Notes: generated from the letters alone by a model not told the origin. 64,000 nucleotides of DNA from Phyllobacterium chamaecytisi (GCF_020164455.1 NZ_JAIQWW010000007.1:124001-188000), one strand, 5' to 3'. Shown: positions 26,199-35,343, counted from the first letter of the stretch. Numbers and translations are program-made.

Positions 26199-26792
26199 TT
26201 ACTTCAACATTGGCCACAAGGTGGCCACGAGCAGAACCGCCATTGTGATGTTGAACCATTTAAGTCGCGCTGAATCAGCAAGCCAACCGCGCATGATTTG
26301 CCCGAAGGCTGCCCAGCTCGAAACGGATGGGATGTTCACGATCGCAAACGCGATCCCCACGATTAAAACCGTCGTAAAATAAGCTTGCGGCGACGTATAG
26401 GTTGCCATGGCGGTCACAGCCATCACCCACGCTTTCGGGTTGATCCACTGGAATGCGGCAGCTTCCAGGAACGTCATCGGCCGCGCCTTGCCATCAACTG
26501 GATTCAGGGAGCGCGACATGGCGATCTTATAGGCGAGATAGATCAGATAGGCACCGCCGGCAAATTTCAGGGCCGTATAAAGAAGCGGAAAGGTCTGCAG
26601 CAAAGCGCCAAGTCCCAAACCCACTCCAATAAGCAGAGTAAAGAAACCCGAGCCAATACCGAACATGTGGGGAATCGTGCGTTTGAAGCCGAAATTGACG
26701 CCGGACGTCAGCAGCATGAAATTATTTGGTCCCGGCGTTATCGACGTGACGAAAGCGAACACCAATAGGGTCAGAAAAATCTCGAGTGTCAT
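26199..26792 (-). CDS. LysE-family amino acid exporter
   Basis: This 197-residue inner-membrane protein has about six hydrophobic segments and the LysE/RhtB signature TSITPGPNNFMLLTSGVNFGFKRT near the N-terminus, then QWINPKAWVMA. The start at 26792 (MTLEIFLTLL) fits the family. It ends about 40 bases before the nitrile hydratase alpha gene and could be co-transcribed with it. The exported amino acid is unknown. Confidence 0.9.
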   Translation of the reverse strand: MTLEIFLTLLVFAFVTSITPGPNNFMLLTSGVNFGFKRTIPHMFGIGSGFFTLLIGVGLGLGALLQTFPLLYTALKFAGGAYLIYLAYKIAMSRSLNPVDGKARPMTFLEAAAFQWINPKAWVMAVTAMATYTSPQAYFTTVLIVGIAFAIVNIPSVSSWAAFGQIMRGWLADSARLKWFNITMAVLLVATLWPMLK

Positions 26793-26860
26793 TTTGATAC
26801 CCAGCACCCCGGTAAAAAGAGGCACACATAGGGCCTGGCGATATCTTGCTCAAGGCGGGA

Positions 26861-26892
26861 CTTGTCAGGGATACAATTAAGCCCCTGACAAG
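26861..26892. terminator. Hairpin downstream of ilvH
   Basis: CTTGTCAGGG (26861-26870) and CCCTGACAAG (26883-26892) form a 10-bp perfect stem with a 12-base loop, 16 bases after the ilvH stop. There is no T run on the ilvH strand, so termination is likely but not certain. Confidence 0.55.
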
Positions 26893-26907
26893 AGTACTAA
26901 AGCCTGG

Positions 26908-27480
26908 CTACATTCCCATGGGACCGCGGTTCATGGCGGCAACCCCTGTCCGGCAAATCTCGACGAGGCCAAGCGGCTTCATGATCGCGATAAACTGATC
27001 GATCTTCGAACCTTTGCCAGTGATCTCGAAGATGAAATGCTCCGTCGTTGCGTCCGTCACCTTGGCATGGAACGCATCGGCCAGACGCAATGCTTCATTG
27101 CGGTGCTCGCCAAGACCTGCGACTTTGACCAGCGCCAATTCGCGCTGGATTGGCCCGCTCTGGCCAAGTTCATCTGCACGCACAGACAAATCCACCACAC
27201 GATGCACCGGAACAATGCGTTCCAGCTGGTGGCGGATCTGGTCCAGAATATGCGGTGTGCCGCGCGTCACGATTGTGATGCGCGATAGATGCTGCTCGTG
27301 CTCTGTCTCGGAAACCGTAAGGCTTTCAATGTTATAGCCCCGTCCGGAGAATAGGCCAATCACGCGTGCAAGGACGCCCGGCTCGTTATCGACCAGGACC
27401 GATAGAACTGTCGTGACTGGTAGTTCAGTCTCCTTGGCAATGAAATATGCCGAACCGGAGGCTAGGTTTTGAGCGTTCAT
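26908..27480 (-). CDS. ilvH: Acetolactate synthase small (regulatory) subunit
   Basis: This 190-residue regulatory subunit of acetohydroxyacid synthase has an ACT domain (TVLSVLVDNEPGVLARVIGLFSGRGYNIESLTVSETEH, residues about 24-62) that binds valine for feedback control, followed by the second ACT-like domain (ELALVKVAG ... FEITGKGSKIDQFI). It follows ilvI by 21 bases in one operon governed by the leader attenuator. Confidence 0.97.
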   Translation of the reverse strand: MNAQNLASGSAYFIAKETELPVTTVLSVLVDNEPGVLARVIGLFSGRGYNIESLTVSETEHEQHLSRITIVTRGTPHILDQIRHQLERIVPVHRVVDLSVRADELGQSGPIQRELALVKVAGLGEHRNEALRLADAFHAKVTDATTEHFIFEITGKGSKIDQFIAIMKPLGLVEICRTGVAAMNRGPMGM

Positions 27481-27501
27481 TTGTTATTTTCTCCGGTTTT
27501 C

Positions 27502-29307
27502 TTAAACGAGCTGTCTGCCCTTGGCATCAATGGCGTTGGCGACTGCATCATCCGTGGCCTCATCCGGCAAAAGCATCTCATTGTGAGCCTTGCCGGAAGG
27601 GATCATCGGGAAGCAGTTCGCGAGATTAGCCACGCGGCAATCGAAAAGTACCGGCTTTTTGACGTCGATCATTTCCTGAATGGCATCGTCGAGATCGCCA
27701 GGCTTTTCGCAGCGAATACCGTGACCGCCATAGGCTTCTGCCAGTTTGACAAAATCGGGCAAGGCTTCCGTATAGGAATGTGACAGTCGATTGCCATGCA
27801 GCAGTTGCTGCCACTGGCGGACCATTCCCATGTATTGGTTGTTTAGGATAAAGATCTTGATCGGTGCTTCATACTGAACAGCAGCACTCATCTCCTGCAT
27901 AGTCATCTGCACCGAAGCGTCCCCGGCGATGTCGATAACCAGCGAGTCAGGATGCGCAATCTGCACACCCAGCGCTGCCGGTAGGCCATAGCCCATCGTT
28001 CCGAGACCGCCTGATGTCATCCAGCGATTGGGCTTTTCGAAATGATAGAACTGCGCCGCCCACATTTGGTGCTGGCCTACTTCGGTCGTGATATAGGTGT
28101 CGCGATCCTTGGTAAGTGCATACAGCCGCTCCAGCGCATATTGCGGCATGATCACGTCCTTGTTGCGCGTATAGGACAGAGATTTCCGTGAGCGCCACCT
28201 GTCGATCTGCGACCACCATTGATCGATCGCCTTTTCGTCAGGCTTTGTCGACGACGCGCGCAGCAGGCGAATCATATCTTCGAGCACATGGGCAACATCA
28301 CCAATGACCGGAACATCAACCCGAACCGCCTTGTTGATCGAAGACGGATCAATATCGATGTGAATCTTTTTGGAATTTGGCGAGAAACCGCTGATGCGGC
28401 CGGTAATACGGTCATCGAAGCGCGCACCGATGTTCAACATGACATCGCAATCATGCATCGTCATATTGGCTTCGTAGGTTCCGTGCATGCCCAGCATACC
28501 AAGCCAATTCTTGCCGGATGCCGGATAAGCGCCAAGCCCCATCAATGTCGAGGTAATCGGGAAATTGGTGAGCTCGACGAGTTCCCGCAGCAATTTACTT
28601 GCTTCGTTGCCGGAGTTGATAACACCGCCGCCCGAGTAGATCACAGGGCGCTTTGCCGTCAGCATCAGAGCAACAGCCTGCTTGATCGCCTCGATATCAC
28701 CCTGGATCTTGGGATGATAGCTGGTGCGCGGCGAGACTTCCGGCGGTGTATACATACCGGTTGCAAACTGAACATCCTTCGGAACGTCAACAAGGACGGG
28801 ACCGGGACGCCCTGTTTTGGCAACGTGGAAGGCCTCGTGCAGAACACGCGCCAGATCGTTGACATCCTTCACCAGCCAATTGTGCTTGGTACAAGGGCGC
28901 GTGATACCGACGGTGTCGCACTCCTGGAAGGCATCCGAACCGATCAGGCTCGTCGGGACCTGTCCACTGATGCAAACCAACGGAATGGAATCCATCAGCG
29001 CATCCTGCAGCGGCGTAACAGCATTGGTTGCACCGGGCCCTGATGTGACCAGCATAACGCCAACTTTGCCGGTGGAGCGGGCATAGCCTTCCGCGGCATG
29101 ACCCGCACCCTGTTCGTGCCGGACCAGAATGTGGTTGATCTTGTCCTGTTGGAAGAGTTCATCGTAAATCGGAAGCACTGCGCCACCCGGATATCCGAAA
29201 ATATCGGTTACCCCTTGATCAATGAGCGCCTGGACGACCATCTCGGCACCAGTCATTTCACGTCGTTGCGATGGTCGGCTGTCACTATCCTGCTTGTCTG
29301 CTTTCAT
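27502..29307 (-). CDS. ilvI: Acetolactate synthase large (catalytic) subunit
   Basis: This 601-residue thiamine-diphosphate enzyme makes acetolactate and acetohydroxybutyrate, the first step specific to valine/isoleucine synthesis. Visible are the N-terminal GYPGGAVLPIYDEL with the catalytic Glu of VRHEQGAGHAAEG, FAD-associated segments, and the ThDP motif GDASVQMTMQE...NNQYMGMVRQWQ. The start MKADKQDSDS lies about 75 bases after the leader terminator, so expression passes through the attenuator. Confidence 0.98.
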   Translation of the reverse strand: MKADKQDSDSRPSQRREMTGAEMVVQALIDQGVTDIFGYPGGAVLPIYDELFQQDKINHILVRHEQGAGHAAEGYARSTGKVGVMLVTSGPGATNAVTPLQDALMDSIPLVCISGQVPTSLIGSDAFQECDTVGITRPCTKHNWLVKDVNDLARVLHEAFHVAKTGRPGPVLVDVPKDVQFATGMYTPPEVSPRTSYHPKIQGDIEAIKQAVALMLTAKRPVIYSGGGVINSGNEASKLLRELVELTNFPITSTLMGLGAYPASGKNWLGMLGMHGTYEANMTMHDCDVMLNIGARFDDRITGRISGFSPNSKKIHIDIDPSSINKAVRVDVPVIGDVAHVLEDMIRLLRASSTKPDEKAIDQWWSQIDRWRSRKSLSYTRNKDVIMPQYALERLYALTKDRDTYITTEVGQHQMWAAQFYHFEKPNRWMTSGGLGTMGYGLPAALGVQIAHPDSLVIDIAGDASVQMTMQEMSAAVQYEAPIKIFILNNQYMGMVRQWQQLLHGNRLSHSYTEALPDFVKLAEAYGGHGIRCEKPGDLDDAIQEMIDVKKPVLFDCRVANLANCFPMIPSGKAHNEMLLPDEATDDAVANAIDAKGRQLV

Positions 29308-29380
29308 CGGTCTCTTCCCGTCTATTCTGCGGCCCTTGGCCCTTCAGAAGGTGTTTGCTCTAACTGAAATGTTGGAAATA

Positions 29381-29402
29381 AAAAAGGCCCCCGAAGGAGC
29401 CT
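29381..29402 (-). terminator. Attenuator terminator of ilvIH
   Basis: On the minus strand, AGGCTCC-TTCG-GGGGCCT followed by six T residues forms a strong intrinsic terminator with a TTCG loop and one U-G pair. It lies between the leader ORF and ilvI, the arrangement of a classic amino-acid attenuator. Confidence 0.9.
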
Positions 29403-29437
29403 GTGTATCGCGCATGGGAGCTTTCGCCGGGTGCTTA

Positions 29438-29485
29438 CTACACCCTGCCCATGCGCGATCCCACGACGATAAGAACTGTTTTCAT
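29438..29485 (-). CDS. ilvIH leader peptide (Val-Leu-Ile-Val-Val control codons)
   Basis: A 15-codon ORF encodes MKTVLIVVGSRMGRV, with five consecutive branched-chain codons (GTT CTT ATC GTC GTG) at positions 4-8. A perfect 12-bp stem (29407-29418 with 29448-29459) begins within the ORF and would be melted by a ribosome moving past these codons; stalling would let GCTCCC (29416-29421, read on minus) pair with GGGGGC of the terminator and prevent termination. The ATG is only a few bases after the predicted transcription start, so the ORF may be translated leaderless, as described for rhizobial trpL. Confidence 0.88.
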   Translation of the reverse strand: MKTVLIVVGSRMGRV

Positions 29486-29493
29486 GGTCGCGG

Positions 29494-29522
29494 ACGATAG
29501 TTAAGCAAATTCCATACGTCAA
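29494..29522 (-). promoter_or_regulatory. Predicted sigma-70 promoter of the ilvIH leader
   Basis: On the minus strand TTGACG (29522-29517) and TATCGT (29499-29494) are separated by exactly 17 bases. Transcription would start around 29488-29485, at or just before the leader ATG. The remaining sequence up to the divergent HerA-like gene shows nothing else. Confidence 0.65.
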
Positions 29523-29682
29523 CGGCAAAAATGCAAATCAAATCGAATGACCAGCACTGAGCCTGAAACCGGTCGAAACAATTGTCATAATCACGCTAAG
29601 ATAATCTCAATGCCTTCGAATTAGGGTGACCCGACAAGTCTTGTCAACACACTGCTATCAGTTCACGGAATGGTCACCAACG

Positions 29683-31566
29683 ATGAACGCTGAAGCCTTG
29701 CCGGCTGAACAACCCAGACCCTTCGTTCGCAATCGAACCGATGGGCACGTCATCGAATGCAACGGCGAAAAAGCCGTCATTTACGCGTTGACCGGGCCGT
29801 CCATCGCAGCATCGGATGACTACTGGACAGTCGGCCAGTTGATTTCCATTCAAGTCGGAAACAACCGCGTGGTTGGGCTCGTCTATGAAGTCAACACCCA
29901 TGAAGCGCAATGGGTCGTCGAAGCCGACCAGAGCATTCGCATCCATGTCGAACTTATCGGACAGGTTAATGAGCATGATGATGGCTCGTTGACCTTTTCA
30001 TCCGGCATTGCGAATTATCCGCACATGGGCGCCGTAGCACATCGGATTCGCGCGACAGATCTGGCAATTATCTACACGGCAAGCCTGAAGAACACCGTAT
30101 CGGTCGGGCATCTGTCGCAAAATGCATCGATCCCGGCATTGATCTCGATCGATAGTCTGGTTTCGCGACACTTTGCCGTTCTCGGCAGTACCGGCGTGGG
30201 TAAATCGAGCGCTGTTTCCCTGCTTTTGCGTAAAATCATCGCGCAGCGACCCGATTTACGCGTCCTGATCCTCGATCCCCACAACGAATTTGCAAGCGCT
30301 TTTCCTGATCATGCAATCTCAATCGATTACAACACCTTGGAGTTGCCCTATTGGCTGTTCAGGCTGGAAGAGTTTGCAGAAGCTGTCTTCCGCGGGAGGC
30401 CGACGGTGCCAGCCGAAGTTGATGCCTTGCGCGATCTGATTCCGATTGCGCGGGAGCGCTTTGCCAGTTCCGAAGCGACGACCGCCGCTTCGCTCCTCAA
30501 AAAAGACCGCGATTATTCATCGATGACCGCCGATACGCCTACGCCATATCGCATCACTGATCTCATCAAGCTGATCGATGAGCGTATTGGCCAGCTGGAA
30601 GGCAAGACGGATCGGCCGATCATGAAGGCGCTTCGGCAGCGTTTGCAAGCGCTGGTTACCGACCCCCGCTACCGCTTCATGTTTTCGGCCCCGACGACGA
30701 TGGACACGATGCGCCAGACGATTGGCCACATTTTCCGCATACCCAAGAACGATCGTCCAATTTGCGTCTTTCAATTGGCTGGATTGCCATCGGAAGTGGT
30801 GAATTCCGTTGCCTCGGTACTCTGCCGCATGGCTTTCGACCTCGCGGTGTCGAGCGACGGCCGCGCACAGACGCTCGTTGTCTGCGAGGAAGCGCATCGT
30901 TACATTCCCGCGGATGCCAATGCGGGTTTCTGGCCGACGCGTCAGGCAATTGCCCGTATTGCCAAGGAGGGCCGCAAATATGGCGTCTATCTCGCGGTCA
31001 TCACGCAGCGTCCCGGCGAGCTTGATGCAACCATTCTTTCCCAATGCAGCACCGTGTTTGCCATGCGCCTTGGAAATGAGCGTGATCAGGAGATCATTCG
31101 CGGCGCCATTACCGGCGCATCGCAAAGCACGATTGGATTTCTGTCATCGATTGCCAATCGAGAAGCGATCGCGTTTGGTGAGGCCGTTCCGACGCCGATG
31201 CGCATGATGTTCGAGACAATTGCGCCTGACCAATTGCCGGCCGCACATATGACCAAAAGCCAGCAATCCGTACGGCTCGGCGATTCTTACCTCTCTCTCG
31301 ATACGATCTTGATGCGAATGCGTCAGCTCAACGCAGCAGAAAGCACGAGCAGTCAGGACGACGCATTCGATATCGTCGAGAGTATTGGCAATCCTGTTGC
31401 GAGCCAGAGGCATACGGTTCCCTTGGCTCAGGAGCCCGTAAGAACCCAGTGGCGCAATATCGATGCGGCAATCCGCAAAGAGGAACCGCCCAAGTCGCAA
31501 CCGGAAGGGACCGACCGATTCCGTGCCAGCGACCTGATCCGTACGTTCCGCAACGACAAGACCTGA
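29683..31566 (+). CDS. HerA-like ATPase (DUF87 family)
   Basis: This 627-residue hexameric-type ATPase has an N-terminal HAS-barrel-like region (residues about 15-115), Walker A GSTGVGKSS (168-176), Walker B TLVVCEEAHRY and the downstream TQRPGELDATILSQCSTVFAMRL motif typical of HerA/FtsK-like translocases. The ATG at 29683 is preferred to a GTG at 29626, which has no clear ribosome binding site. In archaea HerA works with the NurA nuclease; no NurA-like gene is adjacent, as in other proteobacterial homologues. The role is unknown; DNA processing is an inference. Confidence 0.85.
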   Translation: MNAEALPAEQPRPFVRNRTDGHVIECNGEKAVIYALTGPSIAASDDYWTVGQLISIQVGNNRVVGLVYEVNTHEAQWVVEADQSIRIHVELIGQVNEHDDGSLTFSSGIANYPHMGAVAHRIRATDLAIIYTASLKNTVSVGHLSQNASIPALISIDSLVSRHFAVLGSTGVGKSSAVSLLLRKIIAQRPDLRVLILDPHNEFASAFPDHAISIDYNTLELPYWLFRLEEFAEAVFRGRPTVPAEVDALRDLIPIARERFASSEATTAASLLKKDRDYSSMTADTPTPYRITDLIKLIDERIGQLEGKTDRPIMKALRQRLQALVTDPRYRFMFSAPTTMDTMRQTIGHIFRIPKNDRPICVFQLAGLPSEVVNSVASVLCRMAFDLAVSSDGRAQTLVVCEEAHRYIPADANAGFWPTRQAIARIAKEGRKYGVYLAVITQRPGELDATILSQCSTVFAMRLGNERDQEIIRGAITGASQSTIGFLSSIANREAIAFGEAVPTPMRMMFETIAPDQLPAAHMTKSQQSVRLGDSYLSLDTILMRMRQLNAAESTSSQDDAFDIVESIGNPVASQRHTVPLAQEPVRTQWRNIDAAIRKEEPPKSQPEGTDRFRASDLIRTFRNDKT

Positions 31567-31567
31567 G

Positions 31568-32452
31568 TCACGGATAAGGCAACCTTTCCCAATCGTCGCC
31601 GAGCTGGTTGCGGAACCATGTCATCTGGCGCTTCGCATATTGACGGGTGGCAATCGTCGCTAGTTCTGCGGCCTCCTCTGGACCCAGCCGATCGGCAAGG
31701 ACCTCGGCAATTTCGCGCACGCCGATCGCTCTCATGGCAGGGAGTTCACTCGAAAGTCCCAATGATAACAATGCTTTGACCTCGTCGAGGGCTCCAGTTT
31801 CCATCATCGTTTCAAAGCGCGATGCTATGCGGTCGCCAAGCCATTTCCTATCGGGCTCGATAACAATCTTGCGCGCAGCTCCAGAGTCAATCAGCGATCT
31901 GCCGGTTGCCTTCTGCCATTCGACGATGGACCGACCCGACGTATCGATGACTTCGAGCGCTCTTACAATCCGCTGGCTATCGGTCGGACGTAAGGTAGAC
32001 GCCGCCAACGGGTCTTTCTCGTCAAGAATCGCGTACAATTCCCCTGAGCCGAGCTCCGCATCCTGCTGACGCCAATGCGCCCGGATATCCGCCGGAATAT
32101 CAGGCATTGCCGATAGCCCTCCGAGAAGTGCACGAAAATACAGCCCGGTACCACCAGCAAAAATCATAGTCTTTTCAGCTAGTTCTGGCCTATTCAGAAC
32201 TTCTTCGGCATCCGAGAGCCAGCGTCCGGTCGAGTAGGCGATGCTCGGCGAAACATGCCCGTAGAGATAGTGGGGCGCGGCTTTGAGATCGTCCGGACCT
32301 GGCCGCGCGGTCAGGAGATTGAGGACATCATAGACCTGCATTGAATCGGTATTGACGATCACACCGCCTGTTTCGTCCGCCAAACGAAGCGCAAGCGCCG
32401 ACTTGCCGCTTGCCGTCGGTCCAGCTATCAGGATTATCTGTCTTTTCGCCAC
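31568..32452 (-). CDS. miaA: tRNA dimethylallyltransferase
   Basis: This protein of about 294 residues transfers a dimethylallyl group to A37 of tRNAs that read UNN codons. It has the P-loop [13 protein letters not shown], the [11 protein letters not shown] motif, [13 protein letters not shown], and the C-terminal [19 protein letters not shown] at 32452 or a TTG at 32464 serves as start; no ATG is available. It is divergent from serB with only 26 bases between, and its stop lies one base beyond the stop of the convergent HerA gene. Confidence 0.95.
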   Translation of the reverse strand: MAKRQIILIAGPTASGKSALALRLADETGGVIVNTDSMQVYDVLNLLTARPGPDDLKAAPHYLYGHVSPSIAYSTGRWLSDAEEVLNRPELAEKTMIFAGGTGLYFRALLGGLSAMPDIPADIRAHWRQQDAELGSGELYAILDEKDPLAASTLRPTDSQRIVRALEVIDTSGRSIVEWQKATGRSLIDSGAARKIVIEPDRKWLGDRIASRFETMMETGALDEVKALLSLGLSSELPAMRAIGVREIAEVLADRLGPEEAAELATIATRQYAKRQMTWFRNQLGDDWERLPYP

Positions 32453-32478
32453 GCTAACGCCCAATCGGAAATTGCCCT

Positions 32479-33366
32479 ATGCCCTTGATGGCCACGCTCA
32501 TCGCCAATCCCGCCACATCGGACCTTGTACCATCGCTCGGGATTAAAGCCTCGGCGGCGGTCAATGCAACAGGTCTTTATTGGCTGGCCGACGGGATTGC
32601 CTGCGATCTTGCTTTGAGGGACGGTACCGATGCTGCTTCAGCGCATCTTGAACTGGTACGGGCTATCGACGGCGCTCCGATCGATATTATCGTGCAAAAT
32701 CAAGATACTAGGCGCAAGAAGATTTTGATTGCCGACATGGATTCGACCATGATCCAGCAAGAATGTATCGATGAACTGGCCGAAGAAGCTGGCCTCCGCG
32801 AAAAAGTTGCGGCGATCACTGCGCGGGCGATGAATGGCGAAATCGCGTTCGAACCTGCGCTGCGTGAACGCGTCGCGCTGCTGAAAGGACTGCCCTATAC
32901 AGTGATCGACAAGGTGATCGCCGGCCGCATCACGCTCATGCCGGGTGGGCCGGAACTGGTCCGCACAATGAAGAAACACGGGGCTTATACTTCGCTTGTT
33001 TCAGGCGGGTTTACCGTGTTCACCCAGCGTATCGCCGAGATGATCGGTTTCAATGAGAACAGCGCCAACACATTGATAGATAACGGAAAAATCTTGACGG
33101 GAGAGGTCAAGGAACCGATCCTCGGCCGTGAGGCCAAGGTCGCGGCGCTCACCTCCATCTGCCAGCGTTTTGGCCTTTCACCGCAAGATGCGATCGCGGT
33201 CGGAGACGGCGCCAACGACCTCGGCATGCTGCAGCTGGCAGGCACTGGCGTAGCGCTCCACGCCAAACCGATCGTTGCGGAACAGGCAAAGGTGCGGATC
33301 GACCATGGTGATCTGACCGCACTTCTCTATATCCAGGGCTATCGAAAAACCGATTTTGTGTCCTGA
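32479..33366 (+). CDS. serB: Phosphoserine phosphatase
   Basis: This 295-residue HAD-family enzyme performs the last step of serine synthesis. The catalytic DMDSTMI motif is at 86-92 (nucleophile Asp86, acid Asp88), followed by ECIDELAEEAG, the LVSGGFT motif and VGDGANDLGML for Mg binding. An N-terminal domain of about 75 residues, as in other proteobacterial SerB proteins, precedes it. Two in-frame ATG codons (32479, 32488) are possible starts. The 21-bp repeat array begins about 40 bases after the stop. Confidence 0.97.
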   Translation: MPLMATLIANPATSDLVPSLGIKASAAVNATGLYWLADGIACDLALRDGTDAASAHLELVRAIDGAPIDIIVQNQDTRRKKILIADMDSTMIQQECIDELAEEAGLREKVAAITARAMNGEIAFEPALRERVALLKGLPYTVIDKVIAGRITLMPGGPELVRTMKKHGAYTSLVSGGFTVFTQRIAEMIGFNENSANTLIDNGKILTGEVKEPILGREAKVAALTSICQRFGLSPQDAIAVGDGANDLGMLQLAGTGVALHAKPIVAEQAKVRIDHGDLTALLYIQGYRKTDFVS

Positions 33367-33406
33367 ACTCGCGTCCCCACAACCATTTTTCGCGCTGTGG
33401 TTGAAA

Positions 33407-33490
33407 ACCTTGCGCCAGAATCGACACTTCTTGCGTCAGATTCGCCAGTTCTTGTGCAGGATTGGGTCATTCTTGCGCAGACTTGCATGC
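33407..33490 (+). repeat. 21-bp phased repeat array, four units, downstream of serB
   Basis: Units begin at 33407 (ACCTTGCGC), 33428 (TTCTTGCGT), 33449 (TTCTTGTGC) and 33470 (TTCTTGCGC), each exactly 21 bases apart. The array is in the serB sense orientation within the convergent serB/degP gap and shares unit, period and the preceding TGGTTG sequence with the array after kup (19848-19910). Confidence 0.8.
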
Positions 33491-33541
33491 GATCCTGAAT
33501 CTCTGAGAGAAAAATGCCGCGGTTGAATCCAGCCGTTCAAA

Positions 33542-35089
33542 TCAGTCCATTTGAAGCGTCACAAACCGCAGCTCGCCGGTTTTCGACGCCAGCATCAGCA
33601 GCGCATTCTTGCGGCCCTCGTCGCGAAGTTTTTCGATCCGCGCCGCCACATCCTCAGGCGTCGAGACGGTCTCCTGTGCAATGTCGACGATGACATCGCC
33701 CGCGGCGATGCGCTTGTTGGCGGCAATCGAGCCGTTCTGCACTTCAGTCACGAGCACGCCCTCGACCTCCTTGGCGATGCCGAACGTCTTGCGCGTGGCA
33801 TCGTCGAGTTTTCCAAGGCTCATGCCGAGCACGTCCACGTTCTGGGCGGCGCCGTCCTCGCCAGTCGTCTGGTCGTCCTTCTTGGCATCCGCCTGATCAC
33901 TGTCTTCCAGGCGGCCGAGCGTAACCTTGACAGTCTGCTCCTTGCCCTTGCGGACAACGACGACATCGACTTCCTTGCCGATAGGGCTCTCCGCCACAAC
34001 ACGTGGAAGATCCTTGACGTTGTTGACATCCCTGCCATCGAAACGCGTGATCACATCGCCGGGCAGTATCGCACCATTGGCGACCGGGCCGCCTTCGATG
34101 ATCCCGGCGACCAGCGCGCCCTTGCTGGATGTCATGCCGAGGCTTTCGGCGATATCGTCAGTCACAGGCTGGATGCGCACGCCAAGCCAGCCGCGACGCG
34201 CCTCGCCAAACTGGCGCAGCTGCGCGATGACGCCGGACGCAAGCTCGGCCGGAATGGCAAAACCGATACCGATCGATCCGCCGGTCGGCGAAATGATGGC
34301 GGTATTGATACCGATGACCTGTCCATACATATCGAACAGCGGTCCGCCGGAATTACCGCGGTTGATCGCAGCGTCGGTCTGGATGAAATTATCGTAGGGA
34401 CCGGAATTGATATCACGGTTGCGCGCAGAGACGATACCGACGGTCACGGTGCCACCGAGGCCAAAGGGATTGCCGATGGCCATCACCCAATCGCCGATAC
34501 GCGTCTTCGATGAATCGCCGAACTTGACCGCAACCAGCTTGTGCTTTTTCGGATCGACCTTTAGCACGGCAAGATCGGTCTTGGTATCCTTGCCAACAAG
34601 CGTCGCCTTTAGCTTGGAACCGTCATTGAAATTGACTTCGATCTCGTCGGCATCGGCAATCACGTGATTGTTCGTGACGACGATGCCCTCGGCCGCATCG
34701 ACCACGAAACCCGAACCGAGCGACTGGACCTTGTGCGAAGGATTGCTCTCACCAGGATTCTGCTTGCCGAAATATTCGTCGAAGAATTCCTGGAAGGGCG
34801 AGCCATCAGGCACCTTCGGCATTGGCACCGGGCCCGATTCCCCATCCTGTCCCTTGACGGTCTGCGAGGTCGAGATATTGACCACGGCATCGAGCAAGCC
34901 CGCCGCAAGGTCGGCAACGGAGGCCGGCCCCTGTGCTCGCGGCTGTTGACTGTTCGGCACAACCGGAGCTTGCACCTGCGCCCGCGCGACACCGACAAAT
35001 GCCGGGTTGAGGCTTGTCGCGGTCAGCGCAATCAGCGCGGTAGCCGCGGTTGCGGAACGGAGAACGAGGCGACCAGTCTTGAAAAACAT
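33542..35089 (-). CDS. degP: DegP/HtrA (Do-family) periplasmic serine endopeptidase
   Basis: This 515-residue protease/chaperone has an N-terminal signal/anchor (residues about 8-37), a trypsin-like domain with the triad His142 (VVTNNHVI), Asp172 (KTDLAVLKV) and Ser247 (GNSGGP), and two PDZ domains (about 290-385 and 420-510). A linker rich in Asp, Gln and Lys lies between the PDZ domains. It removes misfolded periplasmic proteins. Gene order in relatives places it directly beside the hflKC genes; here a 2-kb insertion lies between. Confidence 0.97.
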   Translation of the reverse strand: MFFKTGRLVLRSATAATALIALTATSLNPAFVGVARAQVQAPVVPNSQQPRAQGPASVADLAAGLLDAVVNISTSQTVKGQDGESGPVPMPKVPDGSPFQEFFDEYFGKQNPGESNPSHKVQSLGSGFVVDAAEGIVVTNNHVIADADEIEVNFNDGSKLKATLVGKDTKTDLAVLKVDPKKHKLVAVKFGDSSKTRIGDWVMAIGNPFGLGGTVTVGIVSARNRDINSGPYDNFIQTDAAINRGNSGGPLFDMYGQVIGINTAIISPTGGSIGIGFAIPAELASGVIAQLRQFGEARRGWLGVRIQPVTDDIAESLGMTSSKGALVAGIIEGGPVANGAILPGDVITRFDGRDVNNVKDLPRVVAESPIGKEVDVVVVRKGKEQTVKVTLGRLEDSDQADAKKDDQTTGEDGAAQNVDVLGMSLGKLDDATRKTFGIAKEVEGVLVTEVQNGSIAANKRIAAGDVIVDIAQETVSTPEDVAARIEKLRDEGRKNALLMLASKTGELRFVTLQMD

Positions 35090-35186
35090 ACGTTCGGGCC
35101 CTTATCGGAAACAGAATGATACAACAGAACGGCGAGAGGCGACATAAATATGACCGAGCGGCTATTGCAGCATTTATTTCAGATCA

Positions 35187-35212
35187 GTCAATTCAAGAGT
35201 TGATGAATTGAC
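35187..35212. repeat. Short inverted repeat upstream of degP
   Basis: GTCAATTCA (35187-35195) and TGAATTGAC (35204-35212) are exact 9-bp inverted arms around 8 bases, about 100 bp before the degP start. It might be an operator for degP or an end of the neighbouring insertion; the sequence alone does not decide. Confidence 0.45.
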
Positions 35213-35226
35213 GGAACTCGAGTGCT

Positions 35227-35343
35227 TGGTTCGACAAGCTCACCATGAGGGAGGCAGGAGATTTGCAGGGAGCCAAGAGCACACACGTTGGCTGTTTTCA
35301 TTTGCCATCCGCCAACTTCCCTCATGGTGAGCTTGTCGAACCA
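35227..35343. repeat. Perfect 26-bp inverted repeat pair with 65-bp spacer
   Basis: Arms at 35227-35252 and 35318-35343 are exact reverse complements and contain the core TTCGACAAGCTCACCATGAG. The spacer holds a smaller hairpin (AGCCAA/TTGGCT). Repeats with a TTCGACAAGCTCA core are a common dispersed intergenic element in proteobacteria. It marks the degP-side edge of the insertion. Confidence 0.85.
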
